Shown in pieces: positions 22,985 through 32,889 of a stretch of DNA of 64,000 nucleotides. The position numbers were made by a program, and so were the translations under genes. The stretch spans positions 372,001-436,000 of the forward strand of contig LSRY02000050.1 of the NCBI GenBank assembly GCA_001643675.2, read 5' to 3'. Source of the DNA: Monocercomonoides exilis (taxonomy: Eukaryota > Preaxostyla > Oxymonadida > Polymastigidae). The notes beneath the pieces were generated by a model. That model was given only the letters and a program-made list of their open reading frames with translations, did not search any database and was not told where the DNA came from. Each line of letters starts with the position of its first letter. Position 1 is the stretch's first letter.

Positions 22985-23100
22985 TTGTGATTTTCACACA
23001 ATGACTCAATCTTTTGATGCAATCTCCGTATCCATCTTTTTCCATTTTTTCAATAATCTTTCTTTTCATTTCTTTTCGTAATGAATCATCCTCCCTCTTA
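22985..23100 (-). pseudogene. C-terminal scrap of the A-G gene family
   Basis: On the minus strand, 23100 to about 23010 reads EMKRKIIEKMEKDGYGDCIK. This matches the conserved KRKIFEKMEEEGYEDTI block near the C terminus of the A-G family. A stop lies just upstream in the same frame. The sequence after it no longer follows the ISDYFVN ending. It lies directly behind copy A in the same orientation, so it looks like the tail of a lost tandem copy. Confidence 0.6.
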
Positions 23101-23246
23101 TCCAATTAATTTGTTGTTTCTTCATTACACTTCGAAGCTTTTAAAATCTGTCTTTTCAGCAAAATAACTCATTTGTTTTCTTTTTTGCGAAATGATAAAA
23201 AAATAGAAAATTGAAAACAAAGAGTTACAAAATTCAATGTATTTCC

Positions 23247-24567
23247 TCAAACATTCACAAGATAATCTGAAATATTCAACGATAAATCGCTATAATATTT
23301 TTTATTGAGAAATTCAAATACTTCGTGAAAGCTGGTGATGGTATCTTCGTATCCTTTTTCCTCCATCTTTTCAAAAATCTTCCTTTTCGTTGCCTTTCTT
23401 TTCATTTCATCATTTTCACTTTTCTCCTTTCCTTTTAATCGATATGAAACATTCACAAGAAATTGCAAGCCATCATTCATAATATCTTTATTCAACGTTG
23501 GCCGCTGCATCCCCTCCAAAATAGCATAAACTGCTCCTCCTTTCAATAAATCTTCAACTTTCACAACTCTCCTTTTTGCTGCATTTCTCAAGGGATAAAT
23601 GCATAGATCGTTTATAACGCTGAAATTATCCTTCGCTGCTAGAAATACTTGAACAATGCTTCCTATCAGTTCAACATATTCTTCATTCTGCAAATAACAC
23701 CCGACAAAATAAATGTTCGATGTTTGCAGCCATCTCATCAATGTAATCTCTTCTTTCGCTTCTTCTTTGTTCATTTCCTCTCCTTCTTTCTTCTTCCAGT
23801 CAATGCATCTTGCCAGCTCTTCCAATTCTCTTGCTGCTTCTCTTCCAAAATGCAGCTCATTTGAAACTGTATATTCCAAGCTGCCATAATTGAAAAATCT
23901 GTTTATTAAAAATTTCCAAGCAGACTGATATGCAAGTTTTGTAAGATTGTTGTGTTCCTGATGATGTTCGATGATTTCTGTAATTTTCTTCAAATACAGT
24001 TCTTGTTCGATAAACTAATCAGAAATAAGAAGGGAAAAAAGAAAACATAATAAAAATTAAAAAGAAGTGCTCATACACTATATCCCTTTTCGCTCAAAGT
24101 TAGCAAAGCCATTTCCTTTTCTTTTCGAGTCTCCTCGCTTTCCTCTTTGACAGATGCAACTTTCAGGAGGCAAGGCACGCAAGTTGAAATCAACTCTGAA
24201 GAAGCACACCCGTTCAGCAAAAGATAGCATTCGCAAAGATCAATCAAAAGCTTTTCATTCTTTTTTTCTTTTTTCTTATCTTCCTCAACAATCATCTTTT
24301 CAAATCTTTCGTTCAATATTGAATATTCAAAGCATCTATTCCAGACATTCTTCAGTACTTTGCAATATCCAATATGCTTCAATATCCTAGTTGCATTTTC
24401 CATTGACATTTTCTTTTTTTCAATCATTGCAAGAATTTCATTAAACAGCTCTGATGTTAAAATGGATCTGAATTCTTCCTTATTCATTCCATCAATTATT
24501 TCATTCATTTCTTCGATTTTCTTTCTCTGCTCATCTTCATTGCAATCTTCCAATCCAGAAAACAATT
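23247..24567 (-). CDS. A-G family member, copy A (no visible start codon)
   Basis: Exon 2 is 24567-24077 (acceptor TTTGAAG before AA-TTG-TTT) and exon 3 is 24014-23247 (acceptor CTGATTAG). Intron 2 (24076-24015) starts GTATGA, in phase 0. The protein has the N-terminal LEDCNEDEQRKKIEEMNEII block, LLIDLCECYLLLN, AYQSAW, ELHFGREAARELEEL, LLKGGA and the ISDYLVNV end. The long paired-helix rhythm suggests an ARM/HEAT-like alpha-solenoid (inference). The expected exon 1 position, by alignment with copies B and D, reads KFN before a GTGTGC donor-like site. That frame has a TAG nine codons upstream and no ATG, so the start is lost or lies elsewhere (an internal ATG in MNEIIDGMN is possible). Confidence 0.7.
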
Positions 24568-25416
24568 CTTCAAATAAATAAATAAGAAAGAAAGAAATAC
24601 AATAAGCCAGAGTTCAAATGCAACAGCAATTGCACACTGTTGAACTTTTTTGTGTTGTTCGTTTCCTATATACAGATTTTTTTTTAAAAAAAAATTGTTC
24701 AAGAAAACAACGTCATTTTGATATTCACAATGAAAGTTCATTTGATTGGATTGAAGAAAACAGATGAAAAATTAAACCTCACAAAAGATGAAAGAAATAT
24801 ATGCATTCAAACCGTTCCATCAAGCGTTGACATTTTCGATTTGTAACTTCAAAGAAAAAGAACGCTTTGTTTTTTCTGTTTGTTGTTATGGATGTTTTGA
24901 TCAAAGTTTTATTTCAAAAGGAATACAGATTAACAAAACGAGAGTTCAATTAATGAATATTTCCCAAATAATTAGAAGAATTATTTCCAATGATGGCAGC
25001 TGGAACCGATAGAAATGTAATTATCCTGAAATTCCATCTTATGAATTATTGAGATTCGCTGTCCAAAGGAAATATTACGATTTTCATTTTGAAAGGAAAT
25101 ACATGAATGAATGTATTTTGTATTGTTCTATATATTGTGAAGATATTTCCATCTGTATCCTTTCCAAAGTGCAGGAATATGAGTTATTGTTGAAATGGCC
25201 TATTTCCTCTTTGAAGAGCAATGAGATGAGAATAGAGCCGATTATTATATAGCAATTGGGAAACAAATGAAGTTACGCAAGATACATGATTTTTATTTAG
25301 GACAAGAGATGAAAACAAATTCAACTGATGTTTTGTTGAATGAAGACAGAAGAGGATGGAATTCTGTGAAGGATAAAATCTGCATAAAATAAGATGGAAT
25401 TTAGGAACATAAGGCA

Positions 25417-26000
25417 ATGGAAAAGCTTTTTGGTAAAAAAAAGTTGTTAGCCAACCAAGGGAAGGATATTAATCACAAAAAAATGGCAATAAATCAACGA
25501 AAAAAAGGAGAGCCCCAAAATATCAGTTTTATTTATAAGGCTTTCCTGTTTCTCGGACTGCGCCAGAGAGTTATGGAAGGCTGCGAATTTCTATTTCTGA
25601 TTCCGCTTTTGCTTCAAAAGAGCGGAGAAACGCCAACTACGAGACATCCAATTGTCGAATATTTGCTGGCAGTCGAACAACATTCAGACAAAACGCTTTT
25701 GGATTTCATTCTTCGAAAGGACAGCCATTTTGAGCAAGCAAGGCGATTGTCATTCGAAGTTTGCTTTCTTCGACGCCACAGGCAACTACAGAAAAAATAC
25801 AGAATATTTGTGATCAGCCTCTTCAAGCGCAGACAGTCAGAGATTCTTTTGTTATGCTCCATTTGCGTGGCATCGATGCGGAGTTGATTTGCGGGGACCT
25901 TGTTGCTTCGTATTGGGTGCGCTGAGGTGTTTGCAAACGTTAGACAAGACGGCCATGTTTTCTCAGACGAACGTCGAGGGTGAGCAATTTCTCTGAAGAC
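25417..26000 (+). pseudogene. Uncharacterised gene fragment with frameshifts
   Basis: From about 25500 the plus strand carries GC-richer, coding-like sequence: FLFLGLRQRVMEGCEFLFLI, HPIVEYLLAVEQHSDKTLLD. After about 25760 another frame looks better (FVMLHLRGIDAELICGDLVA). The alternation of frames and the stops near 25887 and 25923 indicate a relic. The mix of hydrophobic helices fits a helical-repeat protein, but no family is recognised. Confidence 0.4.
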
Positions 26001-26462
26001 TGTTTAATTTATTTATTTATTTCTGGTTGCAATGCTGTTGGCCTGTGTTTATCTTGTGTTGTAGCTTCTATTAGAAATGGTTTTTAAAAACGGGGAATTC
26101 TTAAGATACTGCTTTCAACCGAATATATTTTCTGGTGCTTATTGAGTTCACTTTGCTGCTCGTGCTCCAACAAGACGAATGAAGCGTCACTGTGTTCTTT
26201 CATTTTCTTGGAGCGTTGCAGTAATTATTGAAGCAGTGGAATTGTTTTATGTGAGGGTGCTTCCAAAGTGCGTGGTAGCTTATGCGATGAGACGGGGAAT
26301 TCAATTGTTTGTCGGCTGGAGACAGCAGCGGTTGCACAAGAAAAGCAAAAGAATGCTTCGATCAGATGCAGGACAAGGGAGACATTTGTTGCAGAAGCAG
26401 AACTGCAGAGGAAGGAAACGAACAAGAACAAAAGAAAAACGAAAGAAAGGACAGAAATGAGA

Positions 26463-26560
26463 GGAAGACGAAGACAACGACGACGACGACGAAGAAGAAG
26501 ACGAAGAAGAAGAGGAAGAAGAAATAGAAGAGGAGGAGGAAGAGAAAGATAAAGAAGAAG
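26463..26560. repeat. GAC/GAA/GAG-type purine triplet tract
   Basis: Degenerate triplet repeats of GAC, GAA and GAG on the plus strand. Long frames across it encode poly-Arg, poly-Lys or poly-Ser by composition only. Confidence 0.8.
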
Positions 26561-26923
26561 AAAAGATTGTATATGTTGTTGAAATGAAGAAAGAAAAGAA
26601 AGAGAAAGAGAAGAAAGAGCCAACATATTCATCACACTTGAAACAACTCATTCTTCCTCCAAAAGAGACGAAACATTCTTCGAAGAAGTCAATTTCGATA
26701 AAGACAACGATTTCTTTCCTCCAATTGCAAAAACTCAATTTTTAACAAAAATTAAAATGGAAACAATGGAAAACGCACAAAGAAACTCAAAGAAATTTCA
26801 TTTTTAGTCTGCCTCTCTGATATTCCTGCTTTGCTTTCGGAGAAATTCAGAGAAATTTGAAACGTTTCTCTATAGAACATTAATGTTTTAGTGCCTTTTG
26901 GAGACGATCATTATCAAATATCT

Positions 26924-27085
26924 CATTCTTCTTCTTCTTCTTCTTCTTCTTTTTTTTTTTTTTATTGCTTCTTTGTGTATCTATGTTTGCATGTTTCTTT
27001 CTTTCCTTTTTATTTTTTCTCTTTTCTTTCTTTTCTTTCTTTTTGTTTTTTTAAATTTTATTTTATTTTTATTATATTTATTTTT
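26924..27085. repeat. Pyrimidine/T-rich low-complexity tract
   Basis: Begins with about nine TTC units and a T run, then continues as TTTC/TTTTA-type sequence. No gene. Confidence 0.8.
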
Positions 27086-27397
27086 TTAATGGAAAATCGA
27101 ATTTATCAATCAAATTTCTTAAAAGCATTCAAAAATAAAAAAAAAAAAAAAACAAACAATTAAAGGAAAATTGCAGTTTCTTGACATGCTATTCAATACA
27201 AATAAACAAAAAGCATAAAAAGAAATTGGCTGTCATTGCAACAAATAAATAAAATTTATGGCTTTAATAGAATGAAAACAAGTCTTCTATAATTTCTTCA
27301 GCTGATACAGTTTCACAAAATCCTTGTTCTTTATGCGATTCTCAGGAGCTACAGTAAACAGAGAATATGGTGTCGAGGCGATAAAAGCCGATGATCA

Positions 27398-27852
27398 TTA
27401 ATGATTCGATCTCGTCTTTTTTCTCTTAATTCTTCCAATGAATAATTCTTTGACTTCCTTCTCCATCCGCTGCTTCTTTTCCTTTTGTTTCATCTCTGTA
27501 ACATCAAAATCTTCCTTTTGAAAATGTATTTGATGTTGTTTGCTTCCATCTCCAGCACTTTCAAAGTAATTAATCTCACTTTCACCCGCTGTAACTCTAA
27601 CAACTCCAACAAACATCCTCTTGAAACATATTTTCCCAAAACACCAAGTTCAGCTGATTCTGTGCGAGCAATAAAGGAAGAGGAGGAGGAGTTGTATATT
27701 TTGTGTGTTGATAACTTTTCGATTCTGTGAAAGAGCCCTTGTTCACTTTCATGACAAGCATCACTCAGAAAGACAACTCGGTTGTTGGACATGACAGAAC
27801 AGAAGCATTCGGCGATTGGAATGTCAATTTGTTCATATTTCTCGATGGGCAT
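27398..27852 (-). pseudogene. Uncharacterised coding fragment with one frame change
   Basis: An ATG-started frame from 27852 reads MPIEKYEQIDIPIAECFCSV, ending in LLELLELQRVKVRLITLKVL. About residue 100 it loses quality, while an overlapping frame takes over with HQIHFQKEDFDVTEMKQKEK and a Lys/Arg-rich end stopping at 27398. The switch near 27540 looks like a 1-2 base frameshift, though a small unseen intron is possible. It has the balanced composition of a real protein, unlike the poly-amino-acid frames around it. No known family. Confidence 0.45.
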
Positions 27853-28939
27853 TCAGCTGAAAATGAACATGTGGATGGCCATCTTGGTATCAAAGAAATG
27901 CATTGTTGGCTATCAAAGAATCCCTGCAAGAGCACACGCAACGCGATGGGTCTTCTGAAGAAGGTGCAGATCATTAGGCGGAAATCATTTCATCAGCTGA
28001 CTTGTCGGTGAATTTATGTGCAAATGAAGGCAAAGTCGAAGAAAGTTGTGGAGATGGCACAAACACAAAAAATAAGAAATTGACTCAAAAACACTTTTGA
28101 TGGATTAATCATCACATGTTTGCTGGAAATTCGGATGTTTCATAGAATTTTCCTTTCAAAAATGAATTTTCTCTAAATCGATTTCCTTCATCGTCTCATC
28201 TTTGATTGCTTGTTGAAAGCATTTGGCGTTGTGTGATTTGAAGAAGAACATCATTTCAATCATTTATTCCGTTCAAGAATTGCTTCGATAATATGCTCTT
28301 TTCATCTGATCCTCTTTCATCTTCCAAATGAAAATGGAAAAACAGTCCTCCTTTTTTACTGAGCGCCATCTGAGAGACTATTCTTGGCTAAATATAGAAT
28401 CGTTTCCGTTGACGTATAATTTCTGCTGATATTCCATGAAAGAATAAATATTCCTTTTGTCTTTCTGAACAGAAATGAAAGATATGGTTGGAAGTCGAAT
28501 TCGACGAGAATTTGAATGAAACGAATGTGAAAACATTTGTTGTTTCGAATCGAAGAAGGTGTTGAAGAAGAAGACGATTTTAATGAAATGAAATCAATTC
28601 GTTCAAATTGCCTTTTTTTCATCACGAGAATCGCGAATGAAAAGTGAAATAAATGTGTATTCTGTGCTTGAAAAGCCCAGACGAAGAAAAGCAAACGAAA
28701 AAATTATTTGCTCAATTCTGCAGAGCAGCAGATTGAGATGTGTGAATGCATCAGTTCGATGATGCTTCGATCAAATGTTTAATGAGAAGAATCATCAAAT
28801 AAAAAAACGTTAAAGAAGTTGAAGCAAAAGAAGAAGACAAAGAAGGCGAAGAAGTTGATGATGATGAAGCTTGTGCTGAATGATCAGAATGCAGCACAAT
28901 AACAGCGTTTGCAAACAGAATTCATTCATCAGCAGATAT

Positions 28940-28941
<2 letters not shown>

Positions 28942-28975
<34 letters not shown>
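28942..28975 (+). repeat. (GAAA)n microsatellite
   Basis: About eight GAAA units. It lies at the edge of the segment absent from the duplicate locus. Confidence 0.95.
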
Positions 28976-28976
<1 letters not shown>

Positions 28977-30312
28977 GAAGCTGAAAGAGAAATGGAATGA
29001 AATGTGTTGGATGGAGCTCTTCTGGAGGAAGTTGAACGACAAATGTGAACAAGACTCATTTGAAGAAAATGAAGAAATGATGAATGGATTCGAATTTCAT
29101 AACAGCCAACAGCTGCAACAGACAGCAGTTTCATTGTGTGTTGCAACATGAGAATATGATGGCTATTCAAACAACAAAATTCTCAAATAAGACGAAGCTG
29201 CTCTTTTCATCAGCGAAGTTAAAAAATATCTTCAATGAAGAGATCGAAGGAGAAGGAGAAGGAGAAGAAAATGTGTTTTCTTCAAAAACACAACTTTAAA
29301 TGGATTGTTCCTGAAAATGATGCACAACATGAAAAAAAAGCTGTTCTTTGGAATGGAAATAAAAAGACAAATAATAAAAATAATTGGTTTTGCATTGATT
29401 ATAAAAATTCCTCAAAAGAACACATACACCCTCCCTATTGCAAAAGTAGAAGATTGTCCAATCACTGATGCTGCCATTCTCCTTTTCCATTGTTTCTCAG
29501 TGCTTCTTTCTCGGTCTTCCTTTTTTCTCACACAAATATTCTGCTTTTGATGTTATCATCAACTTTTTTTTCTGAAAAAAAAATCACCGAATTTTTTCTT
29601 TCCAAGAGCTGTTCAATTGTTGGCATTCTTCTTTTCGCTCACAACCAAATACTTTGAAATCGAATTAATTTTCTTCACCTGTACAAATTGAATACAAATA
29701 AATATGCAATTCCCATCTGCTGATTGTATCTCGGAATCCAGCACTCTTCTGACGTTCTCCTCAGAAAGACAAAAAAATGGCCATTTTATGTAATTAATCA
29801 GATTCTTGGACTCTGAAAAGATGGTTTATAAAAGCATCTTCAAAACAAACAGGAACAATAAAAAACGCATACATGCAAATATTTCGATTTTTAAAAAAAC
29901 AGTTGAATTTCCTTCAATGATGCTTTTCATAAAAACCATCTCGCACAATTCCATCATCAATTCCCCTCTGTCGCTGTCTCGTGCAACCTCTCAAAATAAT
30001 ATCGCCCATTCCGCAGAAAATATTTGTTCTCCATCTCTCATTTTTTAGCAAGGAATATTTTTGTTCTTTCAAATCTGATGATCTGAATATCCATTACTGC
30101 AAACACAAAAAAAGATTTATCGTTTTTTTCTTTCTTTGTTTGTTTGTAACGCCTTGCCAAATAACACTAACAACGCAGAATGGTATAACAACTTATATTT
30201 TCATGATTATTTTGAGATTTTGTTTTGCGCCGATTTCTTCTTTCCAATGATATCTGAATTCAAATCAAATGACGAATTTAAGTGGTTTTCTGACTGCAAC
30301 ACATTTTCAAAA

Positions 30313-31730
30313 ATGCAGGCAACGAGTGGAACTGAAAGGTTTAATGGTTTGTGCTTGTTATTGCATTTGAATTCATGATTATTGTGATTTAATTTATTCT
30401 TTATTTATTTGAAGAATTGTTTTCTGGATTGGAAGATTGTGATGAAGATGAACAAAGAAAGAAAATCGAAGAAATGAATGAAATTTTTGATGGAATGAAT
30501 AAGGAAGAATTTGAATCTGTTTTCACAACAAGAATGTTCTACAAAATATACAAAATGATTGAAGAAAAGAAACTATCAATAGAAAATGCAATTTTACTGC
30601 TGAAGCATGTAGGATATTGCGATGTGCTGAAAAATTTTTGGAATCCATTCGTTGAAAAATCTTTGTTGAACAAAAGATTCGAACAGATGATTATTGAAGA
30701 GGAAAAGATAAAAGAAGAAAAGAACGAAAAGCTGCTTGTTGATCTGTGCGAATGCTATCTTTTGCTGAACGGGTGTGCTTCTTCAGAGTTGATTTCAATT
30801 TGTGTCCCTTGCCTTCTGGAAGCTGCATTGAAAAAAGATGAAAGCGAGGAGACCCGAAAAGAAAAGGAAATTGCTTTATTAGCATTAAGTCACATTGACA
30901 GGTATTTCGTATGAACATTGCTATTTCCTTTTTGATATTATTGCTATTTTCTGATTTCTAATTAGTTTTTTAGGCAAGAACTATATTTGAATGAAATCAA
31001 AGAGAATATCTTATACCATCAGGAGCATCACAATCTCACACAGCTTGCCTATCAGTCTGCTTGGGAATTTTTAATGAACCGATTTTACTTTGAAAATAGC
31101 TTGAAAGTTATTGTGAATGAGCTGCATTTTGGAAGAGAAGCAGCAAGAGAACTGGAAGAGCTAACAAGAAATATGGATTGGAAGAAGAAAGAAGGAGAGG
31201 AAATGAACAAAGAAGAAGCGAAAGAAGAATTTGCATTGATCAGATGGCTGAAAACATGTGAAATGTATTTTCTCAATTGTCGATTGTGGAATGAAGAAAA
31301 TCCAGGGCTAATCAATAGCATAGTTCATTTATATCGAGCAGCAAAAGGGAATAATGGAGTAATTTGCAATCTCTGCATTTATTCCTTGAGAAATGCAGCA
31401 GAAAAGAGAGTTGTGAGAGTTGAAGACTTGTTGAAAGGAGGTGCTATTGATGTTTTTTTGGAGGAGATGCAGCGACCGAAATTGAATGACAACATAGCGT
31501 ATGAATGCTTTCAATTCTTTATGAATGTTTCAAGTCGATTGAAAGAAAAGGAGGATGATGAAAAGGAAGAAGAGGAAAGAAAGGCAACGAAAATGGAGAC
31601 ATTTGAAAAGCTGGAGGAAGAAGGATACGAAGATACCATCACCAGCTTTTATGGAATATTTGAGTTACTCAAAAACAAATATTATGGTGATTTATCTTTG
31701 AGTATTTCTGATTATCTTGTGAATATTTGA
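30313..31730 (+). CDS. A-G family member, copy B (complete, three exons)
   Basis: Exon 1 is 30313-30346 (ATG, MQATSGTERFN). Intron 1 is 30347-30414 (GTTTGT...GAAG, phase 1). Exon 2 is 30415-30908. Intron 2 is 30909-30965 (GTATGA...ATTAG, phase 0). Exon 3 is 30966-31730. The joined length is 1293 nt, 430 residues, fully open. Conserved blocks: LFSGLEDCDEDEQ near the start, MNKEEF, LLLKHVGYCDVLKNFW, LLVDLCECYLLLN, then YHQEHHNLTQLAYQSAW, ELHFGREAARELEEL, SLRNAAEKRVV, LLKGGAIDVFLEEM and the end SLSISDYLVNI. Helix-rich, with no signal peptide or membrane segment, so probably an intracellular alpha-solenoid. The partner and function are unknown. Confidence 0.8.
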
Positions 31731-32645
31731 GGAAATGAGATACTTGGAGTTTCATGATTCACAATTTCACTTTCTCTTTTTTTATTCATTTCAAAAAACG
31801 ATACAAAAATTAATTTTCATATGTTTGCTTAACGTGATTTGTTATCCAGATTCATCAAAATGAAGCGAAGAAATAACAACAAAAAAAAAAAAGATTCAAT
31901 TTTTTATTTTCAAAAGAAAATTATTAAAATATTAAAAATCATGAATTTCTCCATTTTCTTCTTTCTTTCACCAAAGTTCTTCCCAAAATGAGTTGACAAT
32001 CATTTTTTATTTCAAATTCTTCACTCATTCTTTTGATTGTTTTGAGAAAAACAACCTCTTTTCAGCTCATTCGCAAAAAGAAAATTGTGTTTTCTCAATG
32101 CTTCCTTTGCTTTCAGGGAATATCAGAAACCCTCAGAGGATGTTGAAAAGACAACAAAAACAGCAAACAACGATGTTGATGCTGCTTCAAGTGAAGAGAA
32201 ACATTCAATCCAAACGCTTTTCTCTGCCTGTTTATCATTCTTCATCATTTCCATCTCCAAAAGTTAAAACTATCCGTTTGCAGCATCTGAAGGCAATTAA
32301 TATATTTTATTTGAAAATCGGAGAAGAGGAAGAAATTCTGATGGGAGTTTTGATGCATCTCTTGAAGATTGAAGGTTGAAGATTGAGAGAAAAAGAGAAA
32401 GAGAGAAGAATTAAAATAAAAATCAAAATCGAATTGTTCATTTGAGTTGATGGGCTTTTTGTGAAGAATTTTAAATAAGAAATGCTTCTTGAATTGGAAA
32501 TAGAAAAAGAAAAAGAAGAAAACAAAAATGATGGAAATAAAGTTGAGAATTCTGAAAAAGAAGATAAAGATGAAAACGAAGACTAAGAAGAGGAAGAGAA
32601 GAGGGCAACGTTGAGGGAGATGAAGAAGAAAGAGGAGAAGAAAGA

Positions 32646-32704
32646 GGAAGAAGAAGAAGAAGAAGAAGAAGAAGAAGAAGAAGAAGAAGAAGAAGAAGAA
32701 GAAG
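32646..32704 (+). repeat. (GAA)n microsatellite
   Basis: About 19 GAA units within a longer purine-rich zone (32400-32710). Confidence 0.95.
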
Positions 32705-32889
32705 GAATAAGAATAATTTGCCAATATAAATGATAGAAATATTTTAAGTTATTCATTCTATTGCAAGTTACAAACAGGCAGGTCCATGGAAATGCTGCGG
32801 AAGAGTGGATGGAGGAAGACCTTTCAATTTTTGAGATGACAGAAACAACGTCTTTCTCAGAATTCTGGCAAAATGAACCGATTTAAAAG

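Larger units (their letters stand above)
28135..31735 (+). repeat. Segmental duplication, copy 1 (partner at 45.75-49.1 kb)
   Basis: The 5' flank of family gene B and the gene itself match 45755-49100 over several hundred bases at a time. For example 28426-28620 and 46044-46240 are about 93% identical by eye, and 29310-30400 and 46678-47760 correspond block by block. Copy 1 has about 245 extra bases (about 28730-28978), ending in a GAAA microsatellite, that copy 2 lacks. Family genes B and D are thus direct duplicates. Confidence 0.85.

Noticed and set aside
30960-30980. Second possible acceptor (TTTTTTAG at 30966-30973) for intron 2 of copy B
   Set aside because: Using it leads to an early stop (GAATGA), whereas the ATTAG at 30961-30965 keeps the conserved QELYLNEI frame.
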